Positions 33,454-45,331 are shown, counted from the first letter of the stretch. The stretch: 64,000 bases of DNA from Helicostylum pulchrum (GCA_025677825.1 JAIXMO010000009.1:186001-250000), one strand, 5' to 3'. The notes: a model not told the origin generated them from the letters alone. Numbers and translations: made by a program.

Positions 33454-33580
33454 TTTTATTTTATTTTTTACAAAGAAGAAACAATATATAGAAAGTTTTT
33501 TTTTTATTGTTATTTATAGCAAGTTTTTTTTATTTTTTTTCAAGGTCACATCCGCCTAAATCTGACAAAGTAATTTAACT

Positions 33581-34198
33581 TCAGATGATTCTTGCTCTGC
33601 ATTTAGCGCAAAGCTGATATGTTGGGCTGGAACTAGAAAAACCTTTGACAATATTATCTGGTGGATTATTGGGTTGGCGAGCAGGTTGATATACTGGCTT
33701 TGATACATCGATATATTGGCGTACAGTCTGTGGAATAAGAGGAGCAATAGGCAGACTTGTAGAAGTCGTTTCATACAAGATATTGAATAATTGAGACCTC
33801 GTATACTTTATTTTTCTTTCCGTCATTCTTTCTGTCGTTCTTTCTGCAGCTTTTTTCCTTTCCGTCTTTCTTTCGGTCGTTCTTTCCGCAGTTTTTATAA
33901 AGTTTACCCAGTTATCTGCGTACACATCACAATAGTCTGCTGATACTTTGTCGTAAGATACCGCTTTCAACCAAGCGTTTGTATATCCAGAGTGGTCAGA
34001 AGAATCCAAGTAGTCATAGTCTACCAAAGAGCTATCTTTTTTTTTTATCAAGTATCGATGTTAATGCAAAAAAAAAAAAAGAAGGTTTTTTACACGCTTG
34101 AGAAAAAAATGTTATGTACCTGATCGAAGTTGTGGTTTTAGTGGTGCAGAGTAAATACTTGTAAAGCTGCGCTCTAGATTATTTACTTTGTATTTTAG

Positions 34199-34199
<1 letters not shown>
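33581..34199 (-). CDS. Hypothetical protein, 5' end uncertain
   Basis: An exon at 34035-33581 (acceptor AAAAAAG) joins in phase to an upstream exon ending at 34120 (LKPQLRS|DSSLVDY). The main exon begins acidic, holds degenerate repeats of (A)ERTTERKTERK, and ends in CAKC-RARII, a single Cys pair. No domain is recognised. The upstream exon runs into a tract of 29 A residues on the coding strand (34229-34201), beyond which lies an ATG (34232-34230) that is out of frame. With two more or one fewer A it would be in frame, so length polymorphism or a sequence error is possible. Confidence 0.45.
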
Positions 34200-34229
<30 letters not shown>

Positions 34230-34445
34230 CATTAAATGATTACTTTACCTCTTCTTCTTGTAGAACTCATAATATTATTTGTAAACAATACGAAAAAAAA
34301 AAAGAACCAAAAAAAAGAACCAAAAAAAAACTCCTATCATATGATTAAACTGGTTTATATTTATGCCAGATTTATTTATCTTGGTTTTATTTTCCTTTCT
34401 CCACATACGCTTATTTTTTTTTACATACAAAAAAAAAAAAAAAAA

Positions 34446-35723
34446 ATGATAAGAAACGCTTCTCATGCTGGCTCTTGGTATAGTGACAACAGTAAGTTTT
34501 ACTCATCTCTATTTTGTTACAAATGTCAAAACTCAACCGTCCTTTGGTAGAAAGTAAATTGAATAAGCAACTCGATTCATTCCTCGAAAAAGCTACAGAA
34601 GAACACCAATTTCCTATTGAGGGTACCAGAGCCATTATAGCACCGTAAGTTATTTTTCCTTGATAAAATAAATAGATAAATATCATTACTAATAGAAAAA
34701 TAAAACAAGACACGCTGGGTTGAATTATAGTGGTCCTACTGCAGCCTTTGCTTACAAGTGTATCGATACTACTAAAATGTAAGTAGTATAAAACGCGTTC
34801 ACAGAAAGAAAGAAAAAAGGGAATTTTTTTTGACAGTATATCTCATCTCTCTCTCTATCAGTAAACGTGTCTTTCTATTGGGCCCTTCTCATCATGCATA
34901 CTTTGATGGTTGTTGTTTGTCGAAATGCGATACATATGAAACACCTTTGGGCGATCTAACGTTGGATAAACAGGTATTGAATGAACTTTACGACACTGGA
35001 AAATTTGGGTGGATGAAACAGCAAGTAGATGAAGATGAACATAGTATTGAAATGCATTTACCTTTTACTTTTAAAATGTTCCAAGAGTAAATATTTCATT
35101 TTTTTTTTGTGCTGCATTAATTACTGATAAAAAAATATGTAAAAAAAATTTGTAGTAAGATTGATCAAGTAAAGATTGTCCCTATTCTAGTAGGCTCCAT
35201 TACTGAAGTAAAAGAACAAATGTATGGTGAATTACTTTCAAAGTATTTGCAAGACGAAGAGAACTTTTTTATCATATCTTCCGATTTCTGTCACTGGTAA
35301 AGTAATACATATAAATTGACTAAATATGGGTTTTTTTTACCAACATAAAATAGGGGATCTCGATTTAGATACACTTATTATACAAAGACAAACGATGATA
35401 ATTATCCGGTTGAACTTAGTAAATTTCATGAAAACCAAATTACGCGTCCTATTTACGAGTCTATTCAAGAATTGGATCACAGAGGCATCAATAGTTTGAA
35501 ATCAAGCTTTAAAGATTTCCAAACTTATTTGAAAAAAACTCAAAATACCATTTGCGGTAGACATCCTATTGCTGTCTTATTAGCTGCACTTGAAACTTTA
35601 TCCCAAAAACCTGAATTTTCCAACCAAAAGATACAATGCATCAAATACGACCAAAGCAGCCGCTGTAAGCATTATCAAGATAGTAGTGTAAGCTATGCTA
35701 GTATCTACATTCAAATCAAATGA
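34446..35723 (+). CDS. MEMO1-family protein
   Basis: Exons 34446-34491, 34551-34644, 34710-34778, 34862-35086, 35156-35296 and 35354-35723 give 314 aa, close to the about 300 aa of the family. MEMO proteins are related in fold to class III extradiol dioxygenases; they act in cytoskeletal signalling and copper redox control in animals. Conserved positions are NASHAGSWY, PHAGLNYSGP, FLLGPSHH, DEDEHSIEMHLP, DFCHWG and TICGRHPI. The putative metal-site His residues (HAG, SHH, EMH and others) are retained. The acceptor of exon 3 is at 34709 rather than the AG 20 bp later, because only that gives the conserved PHAG. The functional role in fungi is unclear. Confidence 0.93.
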
Positions 35724-35866
35724 TCACATAAAAGGTTCTATAATTTTTTAAAAAAATATATAATTAAAAATCATTGTGACTGTCCAACGTGTGTTATGTA
35801 TCCTTTTTATGTGTGTATGTTTACCCTTTCTCTTTCTTTCCCTTTTTTCTTTCATACCGCGTTAAA

Positions 35867-35896
35867 ATGTCAGAAGAACAACAGGAACAAAAGCAG

Positions 35897-35989
<93 letters not shown>

Positions 35990-37305
35990 GAACAACAATA
36001 TTATGGTCAGTCACAACAGTATCAACAACCTCTTCAGAACGATAGCCATTCAGTTATATTAGTTACTGCTGGCTATGATAATACCATTCGTTTTTGGGAA
36101 GCACTTAGCGGTATTTGCTCTAAAACAATTAAACATCCCGACTCAGTACGTACTTTTATTACTTTTATTCTTTATAGCATCTTTGACCAATGAGTTGTAT
36201 ATATTTTTTTTGTAGCAAGTGAATCGTCTTTGTATATCTCCAGATAAAACTATTTTGGCTGCAACAGGTTTAATATATAAATACAAATATAAAAATTTAC
36301 ACTATTAACTAATTTTTTTTTAAAAAAATAGGAAACCATTCTGTTCGACTTTATGATATTGCTAGTAATAACGATAGTCCCGTAAAATAAGAATCTTATA
36401 CGTTTAATATTCTATAGATATTGAACTTTTTTTTTTCTTCTTAGTTTATTGTATTTGGGGAACACACAGGTAATGTTATTGCAACTGGTTTTCACGGAGA
36501 AGGACGATGGATGTTTACAGCGAGTGAGGATGGACATTTAAAGATTTGGGACACACGATCCGGTAGGAACCCAGTTTTAACTAGAAATTTTGATAATGGA
36601 GCACCTATTACCGATGCGGTTATGCATGCAAACCAAGGCGAATTAATTACATGCGATCAAAACGGAGCAGTAAAAATATGGGATCTTACAGCTCATTCAT
36701 GTACGCACGAATTGGTGCCTGAAGAAGGTGTTCCCATGCGATCTGTTACAGTTGCTTCGGACGGTTCCATGTTGATTGCTGTAAACAATAAAGGTAATTG
36801 TTATGTCTGGAAGTTATCTAATGGCTCCGATTCCAATGAAGTAGAACCAATTCATCAATTTCAAGCGCATAATAATTATATTTTGAGAGTCATGTTGAGT
36901 CCCGATACAAAGTAAAAAGGCTATTTAAAAACAAAAAAAATGCCGCTTTGTTTTTTAATCACTTTTTTTGTTTGTTTTTTTAGGCTTTTAGCAACATGTT
37001 CAGCAGATAATACGGCCAAGATTTGGAATACAGAAAATAACTTTGAATTATTACTAACTTTACATGGACATCAAAGATGGGTTTGGGATTGTGCGTTCTC
37101 TGCTGATTCAGCTTATCTAGTAACAGGTAAAAAGAAAAAAAGAAAAAGTAAGCTGGGGTATTGATGCGTATTTATTTTAGCTTCGTCGGATCATGTTGCC
37201 AGATTATGGGAACTTCAAAACGGAGAGACAATAAGACAATATAACGGTCACCATAAAGCAGCTGTATGTGTTGCATTAAACGATTTGTCAGTCGGATACT
37301 CGTAA
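35867..37305 (+). CDS. LST8: LST8, WD40 subunit of TOR complexes 1 and 2
   Basis: Exons 35867-36145, 36216-36267, 36332-36381, 36445-36911, 36984-37126 and 37181-37305 give 371 aa (yeast 303). LST8 binds the TOR kinase domain in TORC1 and TORC2. WD repeats are clear: [71 protein letters not shown] and [12 protein letters not shown]. The extra length is an N-terminal leader with an uninterrupted run of 30 Gln residues (bases 35900-35989) and further Gln/Tyr. ATG 35867 follows a CT-rich tract; an upstream ATG at 35789 is in frame but would add an odd hydrophobic leader. Confidence 0.93.
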
Positions 37306-37353
37306 ATATTTTCTTATAAAAATCTATATATTTTTTATTATTATTTATTTATT

Positions 37354-38098
37354 TTAATTGGAGTAAAAAGATTCACTTCTAACATTGGGTCGTTGAGAGA
37401 AAATAATGGCTCTAGTACCATTGTACACTCGAAGTAAAACTGGATTTAATTTTGGTAGTATATTCTACACATAAAAAAGAAATTAAGTACTTTTGTTGTT
37501 ACTGCTGCGTAAGCATTTGATTATTACAATTACCTCAAATACAACTACCATTTTATCTTCGTCTTTTACCAGAATTGCCATGTAGGATTTGATTTGCCAG
37601 AAACTAATTCCTTCATTTATAATAATATCTTCAATTTTTAATCGATTGATAAATCTAGTTACTGAGGATCCGCCCCAATATACTGTCTTGACTTGTATAC
37701 CAACATCTCTTATAGCTAATATACTTTCTAAATTGAATTAAGTCAATCCTGTCCTATCCGTTCCTTCTTTTTTTGTTGTTGTTGTTTTTGTTACCTTGAC
37801 GAACTGACTTTCGTTTTAAAAATAACCAAACAAGTAATAAACAAACAGAATACTTAAAATGGAGACACTACACTACAACTTAATAAAATACTGAAAAAAA
37901 AAATATTCGTGTATGTGTATGCTTTACCCAAAGTAGATATGATATTGCACCCCATAATAATAAATCGATAAAGCCTATAGCTCTACCCGGTGCTCTCACA
38001 ATATACTCGCGTGCTTTAGCACCTGGTAATATATTACAGGTCATGAGACCCAGGCTATAAGTTGAATTGTCTTCATCTGTTAATGGTGCTTTGTTCAT
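37354..38098 (-). CDS. PIG-H/Gpi15, subunit of the GPI-GlcNAc transferase
   Basis: Exons 38098-37928, 37852-37795, 37727-37534 and 37464-37354 give 177 aa. PIG-H belongs to the ER complex that transfers GlcNAc to phosphatidylinositol, the first step of GPI-anchor synthesis. Seen: two closely spaced hydrophobic segments (FIDLLLWGAISYLLW and VCLLLVWLFL) forming the membrane hairpin, then ESILAIRDVGIQV, the core IEDIIINEGI and LRVYNGTRAI near the end, as in the family. Size agrees with PIG-H. Convergent with LST8, with 48 bp between stop codons. Confidence 0.85.
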
Positions 38099-39434
38099 TA
38101 TAAAAAAGGAAGAAATACATTGTTAAAAAACAAAAAGAAAAAAAGAATTGAGCAAGCAAAAAAGTTAAAGCACCGAATATATATGGGCACGCGTTACATA
38201 ATCATATATGCCAAGTATTATAGTTCGTTTTGACACTTGCAGTCCTTCAAATATCTTGGTTTCTCAGCTAAATAATTCGAAAAAAAAGTAAATGCGGACT
38301 TTAGCCGTTAACATATAATAAAACTGACGGTACTGAAGAGTAGCTGTTATCTTGTAGCTCATTATTAAAGAGATTTACCAAAGCTGAGATTTCTGCCTAA
38401 TACTTTTAAAGTGACACGTTTAAAACAAAACGATTGTATTTTTTTCAATTTACTACTTTGATTTTTTGTAGCGTTTTTGTTTTCTTAGTACTTTAACAAA
38501 CACATACGCTTCAAAGCAATCGTCTTGCATAAGAGTATAGGAATAGGGAAATGTCACATATTTGCTTTTTATCTCATTACAATCCAGGCGCGCCTTATAG
38601 CGTGTATCGATTAAGAAAATTTTCAAATCTGGACACAACTCATGGACGCAACTTTGAGGTCATACATTCATATCGCATTACTATTTGACTAGTTAGGTTA
38701 TGGTTTCAAGATGAAAGACTCACTTTCGCTCCTCAATTATCTTGGTTCCAGCAATACCAAACATTATGTGAATCTATCAATAAAAATGGAACGATGCAAG
38801 TAGTATTATGGGTCTACCGCAGTTACGACGGAGTATAGGGTCTGGCGCATAGTCAGTTTGAGCCTAGTTGTATTATGTAATTGCAGTGGATAATTGTTCT
38901 TGTGAACAATCGGGTTTAACACCTATTTTTGATGTGGTGTAGAAGAAAGAGCAATTTGTCAAATAAGAAATCGACAAGGTTCATATCTGGTTCCATTACA
39001 AATAATTGGATACGCGAAGGGGAAATATGTACAAGGTAAGACGACTCCTGTTAGGTGCAGAAAAGTTAAAAAAAATGGGGTTTATTTTAAGAATAAAATG
39101 TAATCTTATTGGTAACTTTTTTGGCAGTGTAACACAGGTACTCTTCCACTAAGAAACAGTGCTTTTGGATATAAAAAGGACCATGAGTCGGGAAGGTTCC
39201 AATACATCCGGACGTTTCATCGTATGTTATCTGTTATAGTATAAAAAGGGCTCTTTTGGTTAAAAATAAATAATACTTGGAACCTAAAATAGAATCAAGA
39301 ACATACTAATTTTTTTTTCCCGAGCGTAATTTTTTTTTCTCTCTCCCCCCTATAAATACACTTGAATAAATTTCTTCTTTTTTCTTTCTTCTTTTTTCTT
39401 CTTAATACAATTTTCTTTTTCTGTAAATACAATA
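38099..39434. other. Intergenic region with coding-like remnants
   Basis: On the minus strand, 38638-38453 is an open frame with natural composition (TRYKARLDCNEIKSKY and more) but no start. On the plus strand, about 38688-38838 reads RLWFQDERLTFAPQLSWFQQY and on to a TAG. About 38945-39038 reads EERAICQIRNRQGSYLVPLQ, after a possible acceptor and before a donor-like GTAAGA. They look like pieces of broken genes; the last resembles a PAS-like strand but I cannot name it. No continuous model could be built. The right end is the promoter of the next gene. Confidence 0.35.
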
Positions 39435-39911
39435 ATGCCTTCTCCTCGTCACCAAAGTACACATAGTAATAGTTCAGCATATCCTTTACCATCACTATGT
39501 TCTTCTATATCAAGCAACAATTCGTCTTCAAAGTCTCTTCCATTACCAACAAAAACTAATAATATAATATGCGGCCAAAGTACGGAAGATGTATCCGCTT
39601 TAGTTAGAACAGTCAGCCGACCACCACCACCACCACCACCTAATAGCCAGTCATCCAATTCAGAACAAAAACAAAAACAACAACAACGAAAACGTTGGGA
39701 CGAATCACAATTTGCTATTGAATTATGCGATGATAGTTATAAAAGTGTTTGTAGTAGTCATAATAACAGTAATCATAGTAATCATAGTACAAGTAACAGT
39801 GGTAGTACAACACAAGGTTTAAAAGATAAACTAAAGAATTCGAAATTATTTCATCAAAGCCAAATTTCCGGTAAACTATCGTCATTATTAAGGAAAATAA
39901 AGTCACTGTAA
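39435..39911 (+). CDS. Hypothetical Ser/Asn-rich small protein
   Basis: A single-exon frame of 158 codons preceded by a long CT-rich leader, a typical fungal transcription-start context. It is rich in Ser, Asn, Gln and His, with a run of seven Pro (RPPPPPPP) and a Gln/Lys-rich stretch. The most structured part is the C-terminus, an amphipathic basic helix around GLKDKLKNSKLF and SSLLRKIKSL. No enzyme motif, signal peptide or membrane segment. Probably a disordered regulatory or cytoskeletal protein specific to this fungal group. Confidence 0.55.
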   Translation: MPSPRHQSTHSNSSAYPLPSLCSSISSNNSSSKSLPLPTKTNNIICGQSTEDVSALVRTVSRPPPPPPPNSQSSNSEQKQKQQQRKRWDESQFAIELCDDSYKSVCSSHNNSNHSNHSTSNSGSTTQGLKDKLKNSKLFHQSQISGKLSSLLRKIKSL

Positions 39912-40006
39912 TAATAATAAATAAATAAAATAAAATAAAATATTATTCATTTCTGTACATAGATGTATATATTATTTTCCTCCTCCCTTTAAAATCACCC
40001 CCCTTT

Positions 40007-41572
40007 TTAATTTTGATTCTTCTTGAGTCTTCGCTTGCGTGGATTAAGTATGTTTTGCTCAAGAGCAGAAGTACAAATTGCTTCAGTTAATTCTCTAGGT
40101 AAATGCTTATGAGCCAATTGCTCTACTGTAGTTTTAGCATCCAACACTTGTTGTCTAAAATAAATCAACATTAAAGTTCTAGACTTTTTGAAATAATATT
40201 TCTATTTATATACCTTTTCATTACTTGGATAATATCTTCGTTCGTGACACAATCCATGTTTTCTGGTGTAAGCCTTTTTTGAGCTTTTATATCTTTAATT
40301 AACTGTTCAAAAAAGAGATTGGAACTATATACAATGATGGGGTTTTAAAGTGTGTGCTGCGTTAAAAAATTAATACAAACTTACATCTCTACTAGTCTCG
40401 CTTTTTTTACTGATAATTTTGTGTTATAACCCAACTTATTTGAAAAGATTTCCCTTGGACGTATATGTGGAATTAATGTAAATAAATCTCTATTATAATT
40501 TTGTGTTAAAACCAGCTTTTTTTTACTACTTTTTTTTTTTTACCCCTCTTCTTCTGCAATTTGATTTAGTTCATTGTCAGACCAGTCTTGGCCAAAATCA
40601 TCACCCCAATCTTGGTCATCAAGATTTAATCCTGGTTCCTCAGGCAAATTATTAATTTCCTCGTGTATTGTTCCAAGATCCATCGTACCATGAACCGAAG
40701 GCTGAGGACTAAAGGTTCGTATCTCGTCTGTAGGCTGAGTATCTGTTATTGTAGGTAAATTTATGTCATCATGAACTGGTTCCTGCGTCGTAGTAGCACC
40801 AGTTTCTTGACTACTCTCTTCTGGTAATTGCCCGCCCTGTTGGGATTGACTTTCCAGTTGTCGCTGACCACTACGAAGAAGACTCTCTTTAATAAACTGT
40901 TCATCAATTGTTCGTCTTAACTCTAAAATCCTTTGTGGATCCAATACAACCGCATTATCTCCATCCTCGCTCAACATATCCTGCGTCCTCCATGTTCTGT
41001 TATCATCATCATCATCATCTAGGTGGATGCGACGACTCAGTGGTGTAGGTTTATAGTCGAGACGAGAATAATTGGTACTGGAACGAGCTACAAATGATTC
41101 ATTATCTATCATTTCTGCATGTCTTCTTTTACGCTCCCAAAATTTGTTAGGACCAAGGTCTTGAGCTGCACGTTGATTATGGTCACGCAACGGAATGGTA
41201 TTAAACTTTGAGTAGAATTCCGATTCGTAATTTCGTTTGGCTGGAATATATTGTAAGGGATCATGAGATTCGTTTGTTTCTTCTATCGGAATGTCTTTAA
41301 AAGAAGGGCCCTCTTGAGGCACTAATAATAATTATAAAGTATTAAAGTAAAAAAAGAAAAGAAAAAAGGTGAGGTTCTGTGGCAATATTACTTTTACTCA
41401 ACATGCGCAACATTTGAAATGGACTTAGTTGCCCAAGGTTGACTCTCCTATTGGATTGCTCACGTACAGGCGAAAGTCCATTATTTAAATTCTAATGGAC
41501 GAATTGAGTATATGTTACTTTTAATAAAGGTAGAAAAGGAGAGAGTAGGATGGGTACCTTGTCTTGACTCAT
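40007..41572 (-). CDS. CENP-T-like kinetochore protein
   Basis: Exons 41572-41558, 41491-41392, 41321-40544, 40489-40385, 40324-40214 and 40154-40007 give 418 aa. CENP-T links centromeric nucleosomes (with CENP-W) to the NDC80 complex. The C-terminal about 120 residues look like the CENP-T histone fold and its extension: VKKARLVEI, LFFEQLIKDI, EDIIQVMKRQ and KHLPRELTEAI, the last two being the most diagnostic. The N-terminal 270 residues are acidic and probably disordered, as in known CENP-T. An N-terminal block around RRVNLGQLSPFQMLRMLSK may be the NDC80/MIS12-binding element. The first coding exon is only five codons. Fungal Cnn1 proteins are very divergent, so this call rests on the C-terminus. 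Confidence 0.72.
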
Positions 41573-41633
41573 GCTTTTTTTTTTAAAAAAAAATGAAAGA
41601 GTGATAAATTAATTTTTTTATTTTTATTTTTTT

Positions 41634-43088
41634 TTAAGCTCTAGGCTTGTAGTTTGCATTAAGTAAAAACATTCTACTAAAGACAAGCAAACCGGCAGGA
41701 ATCTTGTGTTCGGGATTAGCAGGTTGTGTAAGGGATAACCAGTACTTTAACCCACGTCTCATATTTTCTTGATCTAAATCAACAGATCTCATACCACGTT
41801 CTTCAACTGCTTGACTCAAGTCCTTCAAGTCTAATTGATCCACGTCTTCTTTCAAAAGAAGCTACAATTTTTTTAAAAAAGGGTTTAGAACGTAATATGT
41901 ACAAGCTTTTTTTTTTTACCTTATCATCTTGGTCAAGATAAGTCATATAATCTTCAAGTCTTTTTTTAAGAATACTTTGTGTACCAAATCTGTTAATTCC
42001 CATAAATCTATACAGAAGAACATTTTTTTAGTAAGCTAAACTACGCTTTTAAAAAAATAAACCCGGGATTTTACCTGCAGTAAGAAGATAAATGTGGTCT
42101 ATCAATTCTACTTAAGTCAAAGTCGTAAGCGTAGTGCTTGGCAATACGTTGGAATTTAGAAAGCGATAAAAAGTCCTCGGGTGAAATCTATCAAACAAAT
42201 ATCAATTTTCATGTTTATGCTCCCCCCCCCCCCCCTCCCTGATAAACTTACACCTTCAATTCGTTCAGCAGATTTTAATACATTAGCACTCATCAATTGA
42301 CGAGCCTTGTCCAATTTCTCGCGTGTCTTTTGCTATTTAAGATAAAAAAAAAAATGTCAATTTCTTTGTAAAAAAAAAAAGTAAATTTTCTTACAACTTG
42401 AGATTCTTTAAGACAAGTTCCAGGAACCATACCAGGTACATACATAACAAGCAAAGGGATCTATCAGTTGAGATTAGTAAGTACATATGTTACACTATTA
42501 CTATGCATCAAACTTTACAGATTCAGGCAGGATCATAAATACACAACCAAAAGGAATAAGCTTAATCATATCCTTCTTTGATTTATGAATCAATTGGAAT
42601 TCACTTCTAGATAATTCATAGCCTTCGTTTTGTACTTTAAGCTTTAAAGCTTTAGCTTCCTTGTTGTTTGTCCAGAGTAACTTTAAACCGTCTTTATAAA
42701 ATCGAACTAAATCCTTTGATTGTTGGATAAATTTACCAATACGAGAGGTAGGTGCTTTAGTCACAACTTGTTCTGCAACCTTTTCCGCGACTTTTTCGGT
42801 GGTGGTTTCGGTGGTCAAGGGCTTAAGTTCTTCCTTGGTAATAGGTGTAACCTTGTTGGCCGAAGCAAGTTGTTCCTTGTTGTATTTGATCCAAGTAGAA
42901 GAAAAAGTTCTAATGTTGGGTTGAATAACACCCATGTACCTTACACATGGTAAAGGACGGTATGCCAAAGCTAAAGGCCTATTTATATGTTAGATAATAC
43001 GTGAGTAAAAGATACAATTAAAACAAAAAACTCGTATTTATTACCTGGTGTTTACTTTAAGAGAGTTTCTTAAAAGTGATAAAGACAT
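41634..43088 (-). CDS. LETM1/Mdm38-type mitochondrial inner-membrane protein
   Basis: Exons 43088-43045, 42978-42519, 42460-42395, 42332-42252, 42187-42075, 42007-41920 and 41861-41634 give 359 aa. LETM1/Mdm38 supports mitochondrial K+/H+ exchange and ribosome binding at the inner membrane. The first about 40 residues are basic and Ser/Arg-rich, as expected for a mitochondrial presequence. One membrane span lies near DMIKLIPFGCVFMILPES...IPLLVMYVP, a LETM1 hallmark, followed by the ribosome-binding domain with FMGINRFGTQSILKKRL, and DQLDLKDLSQAVEERGMRS. Shorter than yeast Mdm38 (573 aa): the C-terminal coiled coil is absent. Intron 4 contains a run of about 14 C (minus-strand G). Confidence 0.88.
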
Positions 43089-43650
43089 CAAGCGGTTCAA
43101 GAAAAGAAAAAAAAGAAAAAAAAAACTACGCATATTGTCCCTGGTAGATTTTGTTTTATCGGATGGTGAGTTTTAAAATGACCCGATAACAAAGGGTCGT
43201 CTTTCCTGTCATTCAACGCAAAGCAGTCTATTACAGGTTTTTGTTGAAGCTAGCAATCATGGAGCTATCATCTTTTGAGCGTAGAGCTTTTATTTAACGC
43301 AGACACAAAAAAAAAAAGCCGTATAAGAAAACTTGTTGTCGTGGCAGCGATAAACCTGTTGATTTTAAATATCGTAGTTTGCTTTTAAAAACGACACATT
43401 ATTTGGATGGTTCATTCAACGGCATAATATGCAAGCCAAGGGAGCCATAATTGACAGTAGCTTTAGGCTAACGATACGTCAATGTAAAGAACAGGAACAC
43501 AGTAAACTTTTTTTTTGATTTGTTTTATTGTGCAAAACATATTACTTTTTAAAATAAAATAATAGTTTTTTTTTTCTCAGCAACGTTTTTAGAGGGAGAT
43601 TTTTTTGTTTTAAAAAAAAAACTATAATAAACAATATACTTTTTTATTGT
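43089..43650. other. Intergenic region
   Basis: About 560 bp between the LETM1-like gene and eL21, both on the minus strand. Contains the LETM1 promoter and eL21 3' UTR. No extra feature seen. Confidence 0.6.
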
Positions 43651-44339
43651 TTACAAAAGAGTCTCGTAAGCAATAGGAGCAATAGTTTGGGGAACGTTGA
43701 ACTTGGTAGAGATATGACGGGCCTCACGAGGTTGAGCGGGAATTCTCTTAAGGTTGAAAGAGACTATAGAAGAGGAAAAAATTAGTAAAAAAAAAATTCT
43801 TCCAAGAAAAAAATAAAATAATAACTAACCACCGGCAGCCTTAGCTTCCTTCTTCTTTTGGGCGTTGGTTACAACACGGTCCAAGAACTCTTGACGACAC
43901 TTGGAATGCTTGATGTGTTCAATACGGACATTGACACGCTTTTCCAAATAACGGTTACCAACGTTCTTGTGAACGAGGACACCGACGGCAGACTTGGTGA
44001 CGTTATAGATGACACCGGTACGACTATTATATGAATGATTGAAATGAGTAAATGTTTTTTTTTTTACGAGGAAAAAAAAAAAGTAATCGTTATATTTACC
44101 CGTGGTAGAACTTGTGAGGCATACCCTTTTGGACGGCAGCATTGGCCTTGATATCAACGATATCTCCAACCTTGTAGGTCTTCAAGTAAGTAGAGAGAGG
44201 GATAGAACCATGCTCTCTGAACTTACGAGAGAACATGTGACGGGTACGAGCACGGACTAGTAGAATATTATGATTAGATTATACCATTTTTTAAAAAAAA
44301 GAAATCAATTGAGTACTTACGACCAAAAGAGTGAGGCAT
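43651..44339 (-). CDS. RPL21: 60S ribosomal protein eL21
   Basis: Exons 44339-44321, 44256-44100, 44023-43830 and 43763-43651 give 160 aa, exactly the yeast L21 length. eL21 is a structural protein of the large cytosolic subunit. Conserved sequence runs throughout: [65 protein letters not shown] and a C-terminal PIAYETLL. The first coding exon is 19 nt. The donor of intron 3 is GTTAGT. Confidence 0.96.
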
Positions 44340-44761
44340 TCTGTTGATAGATTAAGAATAGAAAAAAGGAAAAGTATAAGGTAAGTATAAAATACTATTA
44401 CTTGTTTGATCTATTTGCATTAGATTTGAATTTCAAGATTAACAAGTTTACCTGTCAAAATTTGCACAAAAAAAAAGAGAAAGAGTCTTCGTTGTTCAAA
44501 GGGGAATCCTTAGTTTTACTCACTCAGTACCCCGCCTCCGGCACCCAACCACCCCCTTCAATCCGCACAATTTACCCCCCTCCCCCTCAGCTATTAAAAA
44601 AAAAATTTTTACTGTGAAAAAAATTTTCACAGTGCCAAAAAGTAAATAAAACAAGTCACGGTACTTTCAAAGCCATCCAAAAAAAAAAAAAGGGCAGGCA
44701 GGTATTGTATAGTTTGGGGGGAAAAGGGTAAAAAAAAAAATTCTTCTTTCTCTTTCACAAA
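44340..44761. promoter_or_regulatory. Bidirectional ribosomal-protein promoter
   Basis: The 422 bp between eL21 (minus) and uS4 (plus) contain a C-rich island at about 44528-44588 (CCCGCCTCCGGCACCCAACC and a later CCCCCCTCCCC), unusual in this AT-rich window. It is followed by a near-palindromic AAAAATTTTTACTGTGAAAA...TTTTCACAGT at about 44600-44635 and A-tracts. This central position suits shared activator binding. Confidence 0.5.
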
Positions 44762-45331
44762 ATGACTGGTACCGTCAGAAACTATAGCAAGACTTCCAAC
44801 GTCCCCAAGCGTCCTTTCGAGTCTGCTCGTCTTGATCAAGAACTCAAGTTAATCGGTGAGTTCGGTCTTAAGAACAAGAAGGAAATCTGGAGAGTCGGAC
44901 TTACCCTTTCCAAGATTCGTCGTGCTGCTCGTGAACTTTTAAAGTTAGATGAGAAGGATCCTCGTCGTCTCTTTGAAGGTAATGCCCTTATTCGTCGTCT
45001 TGTCCGTATCGGTGTCCTCGATGAATCTCGCATGAAGCTCGATTACGTTCTTGCCCTCAAGATTGAGGATTTCTTGGAACGTCGTCTCCAAACCCAAGTT
45101 TTCAAGTTGGGTCTTGCCAAGTCTATCCATCACGCTCGTGTCTTGATCCGTCAACGTCATATCCGTGTTGGTAAGCAAATCGTCAATGTTCCTTCTTTCA
45201 TTGTTCGTTTAGATTCTCAAAAGCACATCGATTTCGCTTTGACCTCTCCCCTTGGTGGTGGTCGTGCTGGTCGTGTTAAGAGAAAGAGAGCTGCTGCCGC
45301 TGGTGGTGCCGCTGAGGATGATGAAGAGTAA
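44762..45331 (+). CDS. RPS9: 40S ribosomal protein uS4 (S9)
   Basis: A single-exon frame of 189 aa, matching the eukaryotic S9 length. Conserved: [16 protein letters not shown], the long [29 protein letters not shown], and the S4 RNA-binding domain [18 protein letters not shown]...[10 protein letters not shown], ending in a basic-acidic tail [19 protein letters not shown]. uS4 is an early-assembling protein important for decoding fidelity. The gene uses C-ending codons more than its neighbours, as expected for high expression. Intronless, unlike adjacent genes. Confidence 0.97.
   Translation: MTGTVRNYSKTSNVPKRPFESARLDQELKLIGEFGLKNKKEIWRVGLTLSKIRRAARELLKLDEKDPRRLFEGNALIRRLVRIGVLDESRMKLDYVLALKIEDFLERRLQTQVFKLGLAKSIHHARVLIRQRHIRVGKQIVNVPSFIVRLDSQKHIDFALTSPLGGGRAGRVKRKRAAAAGGAAEDDEE

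Noticed and set aside
34710..34778. MEMO1 exon 3 starting at 34731 (the nearer AG after a better pyrimidine context)
   Set aside because: It would drop seven residues including the conserved PHAG; the upstream AG at 34708-34709 restores the family motif and keeps phase.
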